In this document: piece after piece, positions 29,344 through 38,171 of the stretch
Layout of the letters: each line of letters begins with the position of its first letter
Numbering within the stretch: position 1 is the stretch's first letter
Source: Flavobacteriales bacterium
Lineage (GTDB): Bacteria; Bacteroidota; Bacteroidia; Flavobacteriales_D; Sanyastnellaceae
DNA: 64,000 nucleotides
Direction: 5' to 3'
Assembly: GCA_016722445.1 (NCBI GenBank)
Contig: JADKIZ010000002.1
Location: 62,001-126,000 of the forward strand
Notes under the pieces: generated by a model
The model's database searches: none
What the model was told of the DNA's origin: nothing
The model's input: the letters and a program-made list of their open reading frames with translations, nothing else
Position numbers and translations under genes: made by a program

Positions 29344-31137
29344 ATGTCATCTAACACCCCACAAAAAGCCATCACAGGAGGAGAATTCCTGATTCGTGAA
29401 ACACCTGCTTCTGAAATTTTCATCCCTGAAGAATTTTCAGAAGAGATGCTGATGATGAAGAAAACCTGCGAGGACTTCGTCGCTACAGAAATCACTCCTA
29501 AGCTTGATGCCATAGACCATCAGGAAGAAGGATTGATGCAAAACATTTTGACCAAAGCAGGTGAACTTGGTTTGTTGGGTATTTCTGTTCCAGAAGAATA
29601 TGGCGGTATGGGTATGGACTTCAAAACTTCCATGTTGTGCACGGAAGCACTAGGTGCTGGCCATAGTTTTTCCGTGGCTTATGGTGCTCAAACAGGTATT
29701 GGTACTTTGCCCACATTGTACTACGGATCAGAATTTCTGAAACAGAAATATGTAACCAAACTTGCCACCGGTGAATTCAAAGGTTGTTATTGTTTGACCG
29801 AACCCGGCAGTGGAAGTGACGCAAACAGTGGTAAAACAAAAGCCACCTTGAGTGATGATGGAAAACACTACATCGTCAACGGACAGAAAATGTGGATTAC
29901 CAATGGAGGTTTTGCTGATGTATTCACAGTATTCGCACGTATTGATGATGATGCAAATCTTTCAGCATTCGTCTTGGACAAAACCATGGACGGAATCACA
30001 CTCAATCCCGAAGAGAAAAAAATGGGGATCAAGGGTTCTTCAACAAGACAAGTCTTCTTCAACAATGTGAAAGTGCCGGTTGAAAATATGTTGAGTGAAA
30101 GAAACAATGGTTTCAAAATCGCAGTGAACATTCTCAACATAGGTCGTATTAAACTTGGTGGCGGCGTTCTCGGTGGCAGCAAAGACACCGTGAATGAAGG
30201 CATTCGTTATGCCAATGAACGCCAGCAATTCGGAAGACCCATTAGCAAGTACGGAGCGATCAGAAATAAAATCGCCGAAATGTGCATTGGGGTTTATGCA
30301 TTGGAAAGCGCCTTGTATCGCGCCACACAAAATATTGACGATGCCATTCATTCACTTCAGGAAGGTGGGATGGAAAAAGGAGAAGCTGTTCTAAAAGGAA
30401 TTGCATCTTTTGCTCCTGAATGCGCCATCCTCAAAGTATTCGGTTCTGAAGTTCTTGATTTCGTTGTGGATGAAGCTGTACAAATTCATGGTGGTATGGG
30501 ATATAGCGCCGAAACACGCGTTGAGCGTGCATACCGCGATTCACGTATCAATCGAATATTCGAAGGCACCAATGAAATCAACAGACTCCTTACAGTAGAT
30601 ATGATCCTGAAAAAAGCCATGAAAGGCGAACTGGATCTCATGTCTCCTGCCATGAAAGTTGCGGGTGAGTTAATGTCCATTCCTGAATTTGGAGATGCGC
30701 CTTCAAATGTTTTTGAAGAATGCCACAAATACCTCATCAACTTCAAAAAAGCCATCTTGATGGTCGCTGGTTCTGCGGTGCAAAAACTGATGATGCAACT
30801 TGAAAAGGAACAAGAAGTTTTGATGAACGTCGCCGATATGATGATTCAAACTTATGTGGCGGAATCATTGTTACTTCGTGTAGAAAAACTCGCAGCGATG
30901 AAAGGTGAAGATGCCGCATCTGTTCAAAAGGAAATGCTACGCGTGTTTTTCTTTGAAGCTGCAGAGAGTATTTCTCATAACGGTAAAGAAGCATTACTGT
31001 CATTCGCAGAAGGTGACGAATTGCGAATGATGTTGATGGGTTTAAGAAGATTCACCAAAACAGAACCATTTAATGTAAAAGAATCCAAAAGAACTGTCGC
31101 TGCGGCAGCTATTTCAGCCAACAAATACTGCTGGTGA
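29344..31137 (+). CDS. fadE: Acyl-CoA dehydrogenase (FadE-like)
   Basis: A 597-residue FAD enzyme for the first step of beta-oxidation. It has the acyl-CoA dehydrogenase core: SVPEEYGGMGMDF, CYCLTEPGSGSDA (FAD and substrate loop), KMWITNGGFADV and INRIFEGTNEINR, where the Glu is the likely catalytic base. A C-terminal extension of about 170 residues after the core (from LMSPAMKVAG) is typical of the very-long-chain/YngJ-like form in Bacteroidota. It begins 58 bp after the thiolase and ends the operon, which closes with a strong terminator. Confidence 0.94.
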   Translation: MSSNTPQKAITGGEFLIRETPASEIFIPEEFSEEMLMMKKTCEDFVATEITPKLDAIDHQEEGLMQNILTKAGELGLLGISVPEEYGGMGMDFKTSMLCTEALGAGHSFSVAYGAQTGIGTLPTLYYGSEFLKQKYVTKLATGEFKGCYCLTEPGSGSDANSGKTKATLSDDGKHYIVNGQKMWITNGGFADVFTVFARIDDDANLSAFVLDKTMDGITLNPEEKKMGIKGSSTRQVFFNNVKVPVENMLSERNNGFKIAVNILNIGRIKLGGGVLGGSKDTVNEGIRYANERQQFGRPISKYGAIRNKIAEMCIGVYALESALYRATQNIDDAIHSLQEGGMEKGEAVLKGIASFAPECAILKVFGSEVLDFVVDEAVQIHGGMGYSAETRVERAYRDSRINRIFEGTNEINRLLTVDMILKKAMKGELDLMSPAMKVAGELMSIPEFGDAPSNVFEECHKYLINFKKAILMVAGSAVQKLMMQLEKEQEVLMNVADMMIQTYVAESLLLRVEKLAAMKGEDAASVQKEMLRVFFFEAAESISHNGKEALLSFAEGDELRMMLMGLRRFTKTEPFNVKESKRTVAAAAISANKYCW

Positions 31138-31151
31138 TTTATTCAATATTC

Positions 31152-31187
31152 AAAAAAGATGGCGCCTTGTTGCGCCATCTTTTTTTT
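31152..31187 (+). terminator. Terminator of the fad operon
   Basis: AAAAAAGATGGCGC pairs with GCGCCATCTTTTTT around a 6-base loop, followed by more T. It begins 15 bp after the acyl-CoA dehydrogenase stop. Confidence 0.9.
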
Positions 31188-31258
31188 CACTTAAAGAAAG
31201 TTTCTTGCTTTGATAACTAAGTCAATTTCCGAATCTACATACTTCTGAATCCTTTTGC

Positions 31259-32041
31259 TCATTTAAATCCGCCGATCGCGCCGAGTCCAAATAAAGCGTA
31301 ATCATATTTCACTGGATCATTCGGATCGAATTCGCGCAGCACCTGATCAATGGCTTCTACTGCCTTCCAATCGTTTTGAGAACGGTGAAGCAAACCCAGT
31401 TTTCTCGCAATATTTCCTGTATGTACATCAAGTGGCAATGACAATTGCGATGGCGAAATGTGTTTCCACATTCCAAAATCAACTCCTCGTTTGTCTCGTC
31501 TCACCATCCAACGCAAAAACATGTTCAACCTTTTTGCAGAAGATCCAGCTAGCGGATCAGCTACATGCTTCGTGGTCCGCTGACTTACTATTGATTCGAA
31601 AAAACAAGTTCTGAAATGATGAATTGCCATTTGAGGATTGGATGCATTTTTCATTTTATCTGTAAAAACAACCTCCAATCCTTGATGGGCGACATAAATA
31701 TGTTGTAGTGAAATGATGAACTGTTTAAAGTCATCACCATTGAAAGTACGATACACAAAATTTTGAAGGGACTTCAAATCATGGCGATCATGATGAAGAA
31801 CAAAATCATAGGGTTGATGATCCAACAATTCGATCATCCTCTTCGCGCTTTTTAAAATCGCCTTGCGATTTCCCCATGAAATAGTAGCTGTAAGAAAAGC
31901 AGCGATTTCAATGTCTTCTTTTTTAGTAAAAAGATGCGGAATAGAGACGGGATCATCATCAATGAAACTGCCGTTGTTATATCTGTCAGACATCTCATCA
32001 AGATAGTCCTTCATGTCGCCCTTTGGCAAAATCAGGTTCAC
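31259..32041 (-). CDS. TIGR02757 family (DUF2400) protein
   Basis: A 260-residue conserved protein of unknown function. The pattern SIPHLFTKKEDIEIAAFLTATISWGNRKAIL at the start, FVYRTFNGDDF, and the C-terminal region LPLDVHTGNIARKLGLLHRSQNDWKAVEAID fits the DUF2400 family, which is widespread in Bacteroidota and resembles helix-hairpin-helix DNA glycosylases. No function should be assumed. It is 18 bp downstream of the DUF4159 gene on the same strand and probably cotranscribed. Confidence 0.82.
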   Translation of the reverse strand: MNLILPKGDMKDYLDEMSDRYNNGSFIDDDPVSIPHLFTKKEDIEIAAFLTATISWGNRKAILKSAKRMIELLDHQPYDFVLHHDRHDLKSLQNFVYRTFNGDDFKQFIISLQHIYVAHQGLEVVFTDKMKNASNPQMAIHHFRTCFFESIVSQRTTKHVADPLAGSSAKRLNMFLRWMVRRDKRGVDFGMWKHISPSQLSLPLDVHTGNIARKLGLLHRSQNDWKAVEAIDQVLREFDPNDPVKYDYALFGLGAIGGFK

Positions 32042-32059
32042 AGCTATCGAATGAAGTGA

Positions 32060-32725
32060 TTATTCATCTTCGTTTCCCATGAGTGCGAATTGTAACAAAT
32101 TGGCTCCCATCCGAAGTGCTTTCTGTCTTGCTTCATCAGAATCTTTGTGCACTTCATAATCTTCCCATCCATCTCCTAAATCGCATTCAACGTCATAAAA
32201 AAGCACGAGACGTCCTTCATATACGAGACCAAAACCCTGTGGTGCTTTCTTATCATGTTCGTGAATTTTAGGCAACCCATTTTGAAACTGATAAGCCTGA
32301 TGGTAGACAGGGTGCGAAAACGGAAGTTCAATCAATTCCAATTCCGGGAAAACCTTTTTCAGTTCCTTTCTGATGAATTTATCCATTCCATAGTTATCCG
32401 AAATGTGCAAGAAACCTCCGCCAATGAGGTAGTTTCGAAGGTTCTCAGCATCATCGGCAGAAAAGACCACATTGCCATGACCAGTCATATGAACAAATGG
32501 ATAATTGATGATTTCGGGACTTCCAACGTCGATGAACGGAACATCCAAATCAATATTCATGTTGAGATTCTTGTTCACGAATTGCACCAGATTCGGAACG
32601 CTCGTTGGGTTAGCGTAGTAATCTCCACCACCCCTGTATTTCAGAACGGCGATTTTGTAAGAAGGTGGTGCTGTCACAAATGACAACAGCATAGGTACGA
32701 TCAATAAAATCAGCAGTTTTTTCAT
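32060..32725 (-). CDS. DUF4159 domain protein, exported
   Basis: A 221-residue protein with a signal peptide ending near residue 20 (LLSFVTAPP). The motifs KYRGGGDYYANPTSVPNL, FVHMTGHGNVVFSADD, GGFLHISDNYG and LPFSHPVYH are those of DUF4159, a domain with a glutamine-amidotransferase-like fold. In this phylum it often occurs near MoxR/BatA genes, but none are seen here. The biochemical role is unknown. It leads the short operon with the TIGR02757 gene. Confidence 0.8.
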   Translation of the reverse strand: MKKLLILLIVPMLLSFVTAPPSYKIAVLKYRGGGDYYANPTSVPNLVQFVNKNLNMNIDLDVPFIDVGSPEIINYPFVHMTGHGNVVFSADDAENLRNYLIGGGFLHISDNYGMDKFIRKELKKVFPELELIELPFSHPVYHQAYQFQNGLPKIHEHDKKAPQGFGLVYEGRLVLFYDVECDLGDGWEDYEVHKDSDEARQKALRMGANLLQFALMGNEDE

Positions 32726-32784
32726 AGGTTGAATTTCGAATCAAAAATAAGTCAGTATTACTCGTGGTTTTCACGCAACGCAAA

Positions 32785-32792
32785 TACATTTG
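32785..32792 (+). promoter_or_regulatory. Candidate -7 box before ridA
   Basis: TACATTTG matches TAnnTTTG and lies 13 bp before the RidA start. The -33 region is only an imperfect GGTTTTC, so support is weak. Confidence 0.35.
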
Positions 32793-32805
32793 ACAAATTT
32801 TTGAA

Positions 32806-33183
32806 ATGAAAAAAATCATCAACTCTACTCTGGCGCCTGCACCAATTGGACCTTATAGCCAGGCGGTCATGGCCAATGGAACACTTTACATCAGTGGCCA
32901 GATTGCCATTGATCCCGCCACTCAACAATACGTGCCGCAAGACATTCGAAAGGAAGCCGAATTGGTAATGAAAAATTTGAGTGCAATTCTAACTGAGGCC
33001 GGTTTGGATTTTTCTCATGTGGTAAAAACCAATATTTTTCTTGCAGACATGAACGACTTTGGTATTGTCAACGAAGTTTATGGAGGCAATTTTCAATCAG
33101 ACTTTCCAGCCAGAGAAACTGTTCAAGTATCCGTATTGCCGAAAAATTGCAAAGTGGAAATTTCTATGATCGCCGTAGGTTGA
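32806..33183 (+). CDS. ridA: RidA family enamine/imine deaminase
   Basis: RidA hydrolyses reactive 2-aminoacrylate and similar imines from PLP enzymes to ketoacids and ammonia. The 125-residue protein has the full signature: APAPIGPYSQAV at the start, LYISGQIAIDP, KTNIFLADMNDFGIVNEVY and the catalytic Arg in FPARETVQV, then KVEISMIAVG at the end. Length is normal. It stands between divergent genes, diverging from the DUF4159 gene, and is followed at about 60 bp by a small membrane-protein gene. Confidence 0.95.
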   Translation: MKKIINSTLAPAPIGPYSQAVMANGTLYISGQIAIDPATQQYVPQDIRKEAELVMKNLSAILTEAGLDFSHVVKTNIFLADMNDFGIVNEVYGGNFQSDFPARETVQVSVLPKNCKVEISMIAVG

Positions 33184-33244
33184 ACTTGAAAGAAAAGTTG
33201 TGCTACAGTAAAAACGCATAACTTCGTTTAAATAATCATTTCCA

Positions 33245-33406
33245 ATGGTTTTCCGAAAAATTCTATACTACCTGAATCCACTTAATCTTTTCAAAAAAGA
33301 AAAGGTGGACATGAACCTGCGCTTCATGCATGGAATCAATAAAATTTCCATACTGATGTTTGTGGTTTGTCTTGTCGTATTACTGGTACGCTATCTGGGT
33401 CGATAG
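33245..33406 (+). CDS. Small single-pass membrane protein (53 residues)
   Basis: A short ORF beginning MVFRKILYYLNPLNLF. A basic amphipathic N-terminus with KKEKVDMNLRFMHGINKISI is followed by one hydrophobic segment (LMFVVCLVVLLVRYL) and the stop at 33404. The NLRFMHGINKISI pattern recalls small Bacteroidota proteins I have seen listed as DUF6728, but I cannot confirm that. It ends 8 bp before the stop of gldD on the other strand. Function unknown. Confidence 0.6.
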   Translation: MVFRKILYYLNPLNLFKKEKVDMNLRFMHGINKISILMFVVCLVVLLVRYLGR

Positions 33407-33413
33407 ATTCAGA

Positions 33414-34007
33414 CTATTTCCACCGGATGGTTTCCGTGAGATGCATCACGTCTTCTCTTAAAAAATCAAGAACAGGTGCGATTGAATCCGGATTTGGCGC
33501 ATTAAAGAAATACAAAGAACCTCTGAAAAAATGAGAGGTGCTGTCGGTCAGAAAAAACTGTAATTGCGAAGCCGCCTCGCCTTCGATGTCGTAAACAATT
33601 CCGTAGACCTGATTCAGACTGTCTGATATGATTGTTCGTTTCAGCGCTGTTGCTTTCATTTCATGCTTCGCTGCAAATCCATAAGCATCATGAAGGAGCC
33701 TGTCCATGTTGTTGTTTACAGGCATATAGGAGCAATGTATTCTGGCGTTGAATTTTGGAAAATACACATTGAACCAACATGAATCACTACTCATCTTGTC
33801 CTTGAATAACTCCACTTTGGCGTAGTTTGGAACTTCCATTTGCAGAGGACAGGCAGTTTCATAAACGCGATATGACTTCTCGGGTAAATCAATTCTGAAA
33901 TAACCTCTTGGACGAGGAATATCTGATCCATGACTCAGGAAAAAATATGCGCCCGTGGCTATGATCACCAGTGCCGAAACGAGAATCAAAAGTATTTTCT
34001 TGGTCAT
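33414..34007 (-). CDS. gldD: Gliding motility protein GldD
   Basis: GldD is required for gliding and T9SS function in Flavobacterium, where it works with GldE at the membrane. The 197-residue protein contains the typical block PRPRGYFRIDLPEKSY, then CWFNVYFPKFNARIHCSY and FFLTDSTSHFFRGSLYFF. Family members are usually lipoproteins. Here the N-terminus is a hydrophobic anchor (ILLILVSALVIIATGAYFF) without a lipobox Cys, so this version is probably held by a membrane helix. It lies 13 bp downstream of gldE, the conserved gene order. Confidence 0.9.
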   Translation of the reverse strand: MTKKILLILVSALVIIATGAYFFLSHGSDIPRPRGYFRIDLPEKSYRVYETACPLQMEVPNYAKVELFKDKMSSDSCWFNVYFPKFNARIHCSYMPVNNNMDRLLHDAYGFAAKHEMKATALKRTIISDSLNQVYGIVYDIEGEAASQLQFFLTDSTSHFFRGSLYFFNAPNPDSIAPVLDFLREDVMHLTETIRWK

Positions 34008-34020
34008 CTTAGTTCGTCAT

Positions 34021-35361
34021 TCAATTGGATGGCGCTGCATCAACGGGCAAACTGATTTTCACGCGTTTGATTTTTCTTTTATCCGCCGATTCTATTACGA
34101 AGGTATATCCATTGAATTGAATCGTGTCGCCTTTGGTAGGTATTCTGCCTGCTTGCTCGATAAGAAATCCCGCAAGAGAACTACTATCGCCTCGTGAATC
34201 CTCGAAATCTGATGGCTCAACCTCGAGTATTTTATACATATCAACGAGTGAAATTTTACCTTCCATCACATAAGTGTGGTCATCCAATTTTGAATACTGC
34301 AATTCTTCTTCATCGAATTCATCGGAAATTTCTCCGACGATTTCTTCGAGAATATCTTCCAATGTAACCAATCCGGAAGTCCCGCCATATTCATCGACAA
34401 CGATGGCAAGGTGAACTTTTGCCTGCTGAAATTCCTGTAGCAGGTCATCGATTTTTTTATTTTCAGGTACGAAAAACGGTTGCTTAATCAAGTCCTGCCA
34501 TGGATAATCCACTTCTTCGAGATAAGGCAGTAAATCTTTAACAAAAAGAAATCCTGCGACCTCATCTGGAGAATCTTTGATGACAGGCAATCTAGAATAT
34601 CCCTTATCCAATACTGTTTCAAGAACTTCGGTAAAAGAATCAGAATATCTGAGGAAGACAACATTGACTCTTGCTGTCATGATTTGAGCGGCCTCTTTGC
34701 CCCCAAATGTTACAATACCCTCGAGTATTTTGTGTTCTTCATTGGTTCTGTTATCATCGGCAGTTAATTCCAATGCATGCCCGAGTTCATCCACAGAGAT
34801 ATTGGTTTTTACCTTGTTTTTTAAAGCTTTTTCCAAAATGGATGAAGTTCCCATCAGAAACCATGTGAGCGGACTTAAAATTCTGGAAATAGCTTTCAGC
34901 GGAAGTGCCATCATGCGTGCAACCTGCACACTATTGCCAGTCGCATATACCTTGGGAACAACTTCAGCGAAAAGAACCAAAATGAATGTGATAACCACAA
35001 CATCTATCAGTGTTTTCAAAAATCCATCTTGAGGAAACCACTCATCGGACAATTGCGTGGCAAGCAAAACAATCGCGATGTTGATGGCATTGTTGGCGAT
35101 AAGAATTGTGGCAAGAAGTCTTTTCGGTCCGAGTTCGCGGTCTGGTTGTTCCAATAATTCCAGAATGCGCAAATCGGCCGACGATTTCGATTCTGATAAA
35201 TCTGCCTTCTGAGAAGGTGATAACGAAAAGAGTGCTACTTCACTGCTGGACATCAAAGCGCTACACAGCAGCAAAAGCAGCACAAGGACTAAAAGACCCG
35301 TGCTGCTGAACACACTCAGGAAAATGATATGTTGGTGAAATACCGTTAGGACAGTTTCCAA
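34021..35361 (-). CDS. gldE: Gliding motility-associated protein GldE (CNNM/CBS transporter-like)
   Basis: A 446-residue membrane protein. Four hydrophobic segments (residues ~15-210) form the CNNM/DUF21 domain (LLLLLCSALMSSSEVALFSLSP), then a pair of CBS domains (about 225-345: DKGYSRLPVIKD, AIVVDEYGGTSGLVTLEDILEEIVG), then a CorC/HlyC C-terminal domain. Relatives are Mg/Co exporters, and GldE supports GldD in gliding. It lies between ssb and gldD on the same strand in the conserved mutY-ssb-gldE-gldD order, 21 bp after ssb. Confidence 0.93.
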   Translation of the reverse strand: METVLTVFHQHIIFLSVFSSTGLLVLVLLLLLCSALMSSSEVALFSLSPSQKADLSESKSSADLRILELLEQPDRELGPKRLLATILIANNAINIAIVLLATQLSDEWFPQDGFLKTLIDVVVITFILVLFAEVVPKVYATGNSVQVARMMALPLKAISRILSPLTWFLMGTSSILEKALKNKVKTNISVDELGHALELTADDNRTNEEHKILEGIVTFGGKEAAQIMTARVNVVFLRYSDSFTEVLETVLDKGYSRLPVIKDSPDEVAGFLFVKDLLPYLEEVDYPWQDLIKQPFFVPENKKIDDLLQEFQQAKVHLAIVVDEYGGTSGLVTLEDILEEIVGEISDEFDEEELQYSKLDDHTYVMEGKISLVDMYKILEVEPSDFEDSRGDSSSLAGFLIEQAGRIPTKGDTIQFNGYTFVIESADKRKIKRVKISLPVDAAPSN

Positions 35362-35382
35362 ATATTCATGTGTTGGTTAAAC

Positions 35383-35814
35383 TCAAAATGGAAGATCATC
35401 GTCATCCGCTCCAACATGAACCGGTGGCGCATCTGTGGTAGTGGAGTTTAATGAAACCGGAGATTGTTCACCTGGTTTTGCTCCCATCAATACCAATTCG
35501 GTCACATTGATTTCATAAAATCGACGAGCGATACCTTCCTTGTCGTTGTATTCACGTGAACGGATACTTCCTTCCACGTAGACCATGCTTCCTTTGCGAA
35601 GGTATTGTTGAGCAACCTTTGCAAGACCAGCCCGGCCGATTCTGATGTTGTGCCACTCTGTAGGCAGATCGATACGCTGATTTTTTTCACGATCGAAATA
35701 GCTTTCGGTAGTTGCGAGAGAGAACGTGCACACGGTGCCTCCATTCTCAAATGTTTTGGTTTCCGGATCTCTTCCGAGATGGCCTACCAATGTTACTTTG
35801 TTAATGCTTGCCAT
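35383..35814 (-). CDS. ssb: Single-stranded DNA-binding protein
   Basis: Ssb coats single-stranded DNA in replication and repair. The 143-residue product begins MASINKVTLVGHLGRDPETK, has the OB-fold segments TEWHNIRIGRAGLAKVAQQYLRKG and VYVEGSIRSREYNDK, and ends in the acidic tail DDDDLPF that recruits partner proteins. The ATG at 35883 in the same frame would add 23 residues before the conserved start and is rejected. A TAnnTTTG element on the minus strand at 35855-35862 lies 41 bp upstream of the chosen start. Confidence 0.95.
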   Translation of the reverse strand: MASINKVTLVGHLGRDPETKTFENGGTVCTFSLATTESYFDREKNQRIDLPTEWHNIRIGRAGLAKVAQQYLRKGSMVYVEGSIRSREYNDKEGIARRFYEINVTELVLMGAKPGEQSPVSLNSTTTDAPPVHVGADDDDLPF

Positions 35815-35854
35815 TTGTTTAAAGATATTAGATTGATTTAATTTTTGAACGCCA

Positions 35855-35862
35855 CAAACGTA
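35855..35862 (-). promoter_or_regulatory. Candidate -7 box of ssb
   Basis: On the minus strand TACGTTTG matches TAnnTTTG, 41 bp before the ssb start. No clear -33 TTTG is found. The palindrome at 35884-35898 lies where a regulator could act on this promoter. Confidence 0.4.
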
Positions 35863-35883
35863 CGTCAGTTCTATCGGATTCAT

Positions 35884-35898
35884 ATTCCATTTTGGAAT
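35884..35898. repeat. 15-bp near-palindrome ATTCCATTTTGGAAT, copy 2
   Basis: Identical to the reverse complement of 20044-20058. It is 70 bp upstream of the ssb start, directly before the candidate -7 box. Confidence 0.4.
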
Positions 35899-36054
35899 GT
35901 CTTATGAGAAAGTTATTCCAATATCCGCTTTCAAATCCGACGTCAGATTTTGATTTAAGAAAATTGAAAAATGACCTGGAAAGCCCGCGATAACAATCAA
36001 TTGAAGTATTCCATTGGATGACCTGGGCTGAGTGCAATTACGATTCGCATATTG

Positions 36055-37107
36055 CTAACGAGAGTCGCCCGCCAAATATTTCTCCACCAACCTTGGAACA
36101 CCGTATTGGCTGAGATTCGTTTTAGCAATCCTGATCCAATCTGAAAGAGGATTTGACATTTTCGACTTCGTCTTGATATGAATAAACCTCGCATGTATGC
36201 GACGATGCGTGAGAATGTGTAAATAAGGTTCACTCGATGAAATCACACAATCACGTTTCTTGAGAGCTTGTGATTTGAGAAATTCTGTCAGTTGCAAACC
36301 CAAGTCAGGTTCGCTTTCCGATTCAATTCCCGGAAAATCATACAGCCCCTTCCAAATGCCGTCCAGTCCGCGTTTTCTAATCCAAACATATCGCGGTTCA
36401 TCGATGTGGAAATAGGTGATCCAAAGGTTTTTTACCCTCGTCTTTTTCTTTTTAAAAGGAAAATCCGATACCCGCTTTTTTGCAAATGCAAAGCATGAAG
36501 AATGAAACGGACAAGAATCGCATTGCGGCAAACGCGGCGTGCAATGAAGAGCGCCAAATTCCATGATGGCCTGATTGTAAGATGCGGGATTCCTAGGATC
36601 AATCATTTCTTCAGCCAACTGTGAAATGGCGTTTTTACCTTCTTTTGAATCAATGGCATGCTCAATTCCGTAAATCCGGCTTAAAACGCGCACTACGTTA
36701 CCGTCAATCACCGGCTTTTTCTCGTTGTATGCGAATGAAGCGATTGCCGCAGCCGTGTATGGGCCGATACCTTTCAGTTTGATCAATCCGTCATAGTTCA
36801 TGGGAAAAAGTCCTTGGCCGTGTTCCACCACCAACTGGGCCGTATGATGAAGGTTCCTTGCCCTGCTGTAGTATCCGAGACCCTGCCATGCTTTTAACAC
36901 TTGGTCTTCGGATGAACCCGCAAGATCGTGCACCGTTGGAAAGAGTTTCAGGAATTTGAGATAGTAGCTCAACCCTTGATCGACGCGGGTTTGCTGTAGA
37001 ATAACCTCAGAAAGCCAAATATGATACGGATTGGTGGTCTGTCGCCAGGGCAGGTCTCGACGATGCGTTTCGTACCACCCGATCAATTTTCGGCTAAAAT
37101 CCTTCAT
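36055..37107 (-). CDS. mutY: A/G-specific adenine glycosylase
   Basis: MutY removes adenine mispaired with 8-oxoguanine. The 350-residue protein has the glycosylase core (LPWRQTTNPYHIWLSEVILQQTRV), the helix-hairpin-helix LKGIGPYTAAAIASFA, the catalytic Asp in KPVIDGNVVRVLSR, the iron-sulfur ligands in CTPRLPQCDSCPFHSSC, and a C-terminal NUDIX-like domain (from about 230: VWIRKRGLDGIWKGLYDFPG) that reads 8-oxoG. Length is normal. It heads the mutY-ssb-gldE-gldD block, with 240 bp of promoter-like DNA before ssb, and diverges from the HU gene. Confidence 0.95.
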   Translation of the reverse strand: MKDFSRKLIGWYETHRRDLPWRQTTNPYHIWLSEVILQQTRVDQGLSYYLKFLKLFPTVHDLAGSSEDQVLKAWQGLGYYSRARNLHHTAQLVVEHGQGLFPMNYDGLIKLKGIGPYTAAAIASFAYNEKKPVIDGNVVRVLSRIYGIEHAIDSKEGKNAISQLAEEMIDPRNPASYNQAIMEFGALHCTPRLPQCDSCPFHSSCFAFAKKRVSDFPFKKKKTRVKNLWITYFHIDEPRYVWIRKRGLDGIWKGLYDFPGIESESEPDLGLQLTEFLKSQALKKRDCVISSSEPYLHILTHRRIHARFIHIKTKSKMSNPLSDWIRIAKTNLSQYGVPRLVEKYLAGDSR

Positions 37108-37198
37108 GGGCGCAAGATTAAAGCCTTTTCAGGAGAACAGAATCAAGACGAATACACCATCTTTCATCACTTTTCTCTAACATTCAGTAAAAGAACCA

Positions 37199-37228
37199 TT
37201 TGAAATTCTGAATTCGCAGTTATATTTG
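37199..37228 (+). promoter_or_regulatory. Bacteroidota-type promoter of the HU gene
   Basis: TTTG at 37199-37202 and TATATTTG at 37221-37228 are separated by 18 bp, an exact fit to TTTG-N(17-23)-TAnnTTTG. The HU start is 57 bp downstream. Confidence 0.65.
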
Positions 37229-37285
37229 CCGCCCGATTTTGAAAAAAATACATAATTCATTTATAATCAATAAAATTAAGAGATA

Positions 37286-37585
37286 ATGACAAAGGCGGAT
37301 ATTGTGACAGAGATTTCCAACAAGACCGGAATTGACCGGAATGACGTACTCGCTATCGTTGAAGGATTCATGGGTACTGTGAAAAATGCCATGGAAAACG
37401 GAGAGAATGTTTACCTCCGTGGCTTCGGTAGTTTTATTGTGAAAAAACGCGCTGAGAAGCTCGGACGTAACATCCTTGCAAAAACCAGTGTTGTAATACC
37501 AGCACACTACATCCCTGCTTTCAAACCAGCGAAAGAATTCATGGATGATGTGAAAGCAAAAGTGAAAGTTGTTGAACATGCCTAA
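37286..37585 (+). CDS. HU family DNA-binding protein
   Basis: HU bends and compacts DNA as a dimer. The 99-residue product shows the full fold: MTKADIVTEISNKTGIDRND, YLRGFGSFIVKKR, the beta-arm with its proline tip (VVIPAHYIPAFKPAKEF), and a short basic tail. It is preceded by a clear promoter and is the first gene of a unit that continues with the TPR gene, whose start overlaps its end by a few bases. Confidence 0.95.
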   Translation: MTKADIVTEISNKTGIDRNDVLAIVEGFMGTVKNAMENGENVYLRGFGSFIVKKRAEKLGRNILAKTSVVIPAHYIPAFKPAKEFMDDVKAKVKVVEHA

Positions 37586-38167
37586 GCACAAGCTTTGGCT
37601 GTTTGCTTTGATTATAGGGTCCATAGGACTCATCGTTCTTTTTTTAAGATTACCTAAACTGCCGGATTCGGTGACAGAAAAAGTCACCACGATGGATCCG
37701 GACTCATTGAAACTCCAGCAAGCGATAGAACTCGTGAATGGAGCTGATCCCATGGCGGGAATCATGCAACTTCGTGAATTGGTAGCTAAAGACTCCACCA
37801 ATGTGGATGCTCAATACTACCTCGGACTGTTTTCCTTAAAAAGTGGACAGCTCGACAAAGCCATCGGTCGTTTCAACACAGTGCTGCTTTGAAACCTGAT
37901 GACATCAAATATCAGGTTGAAGTGGGATATCAGTTTATGTTGATCGACAGTGCAGAGCTTGCTCTTCCCTGTTTTGAAAGAGGACTACAAATCGACTCAA
38001 CCGACAACAACTCTTTGTTCTTTTCGGCGCAAGCCTTGGAGAGAATGAACCGATTTGCGGAAGCAAAAAGAAATTACGAGACACTCCTGCGACACAATAC
38101 CGACAGTATTGTAGCCGTGAAAGTGACCGAATTAATAGATACAGTAAATAAAAAATTAATCCCGTAG
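37578..38167 (+). CDS. TPR protein with N-terminal membrane anchor, one-base deletion
   Basis: A membrane-anchored tetratricopeptide protein of about 196 residues. The start (MPKHKLWLFALIIGSIGLIVLF) is a signal anchor overlapping the end of the HU gene. Three TPR-like units follow (AQYYLGLFSLKSGQLDKAIGRF, VEVGYQFMLIDSAELALPCF, LFFSAQALERMNRFAEAK). The frame breaks after GRF; one missing T in the run 37871-37873 restores QHSAALKPDDIKYQ. Both parts then join to a complete protein ending at 38167. A TPR gene between HU and RNase G is common in this phylum. Partner unknown. Confidence 0.75.
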
Positions 38168-38171
38168 TACA

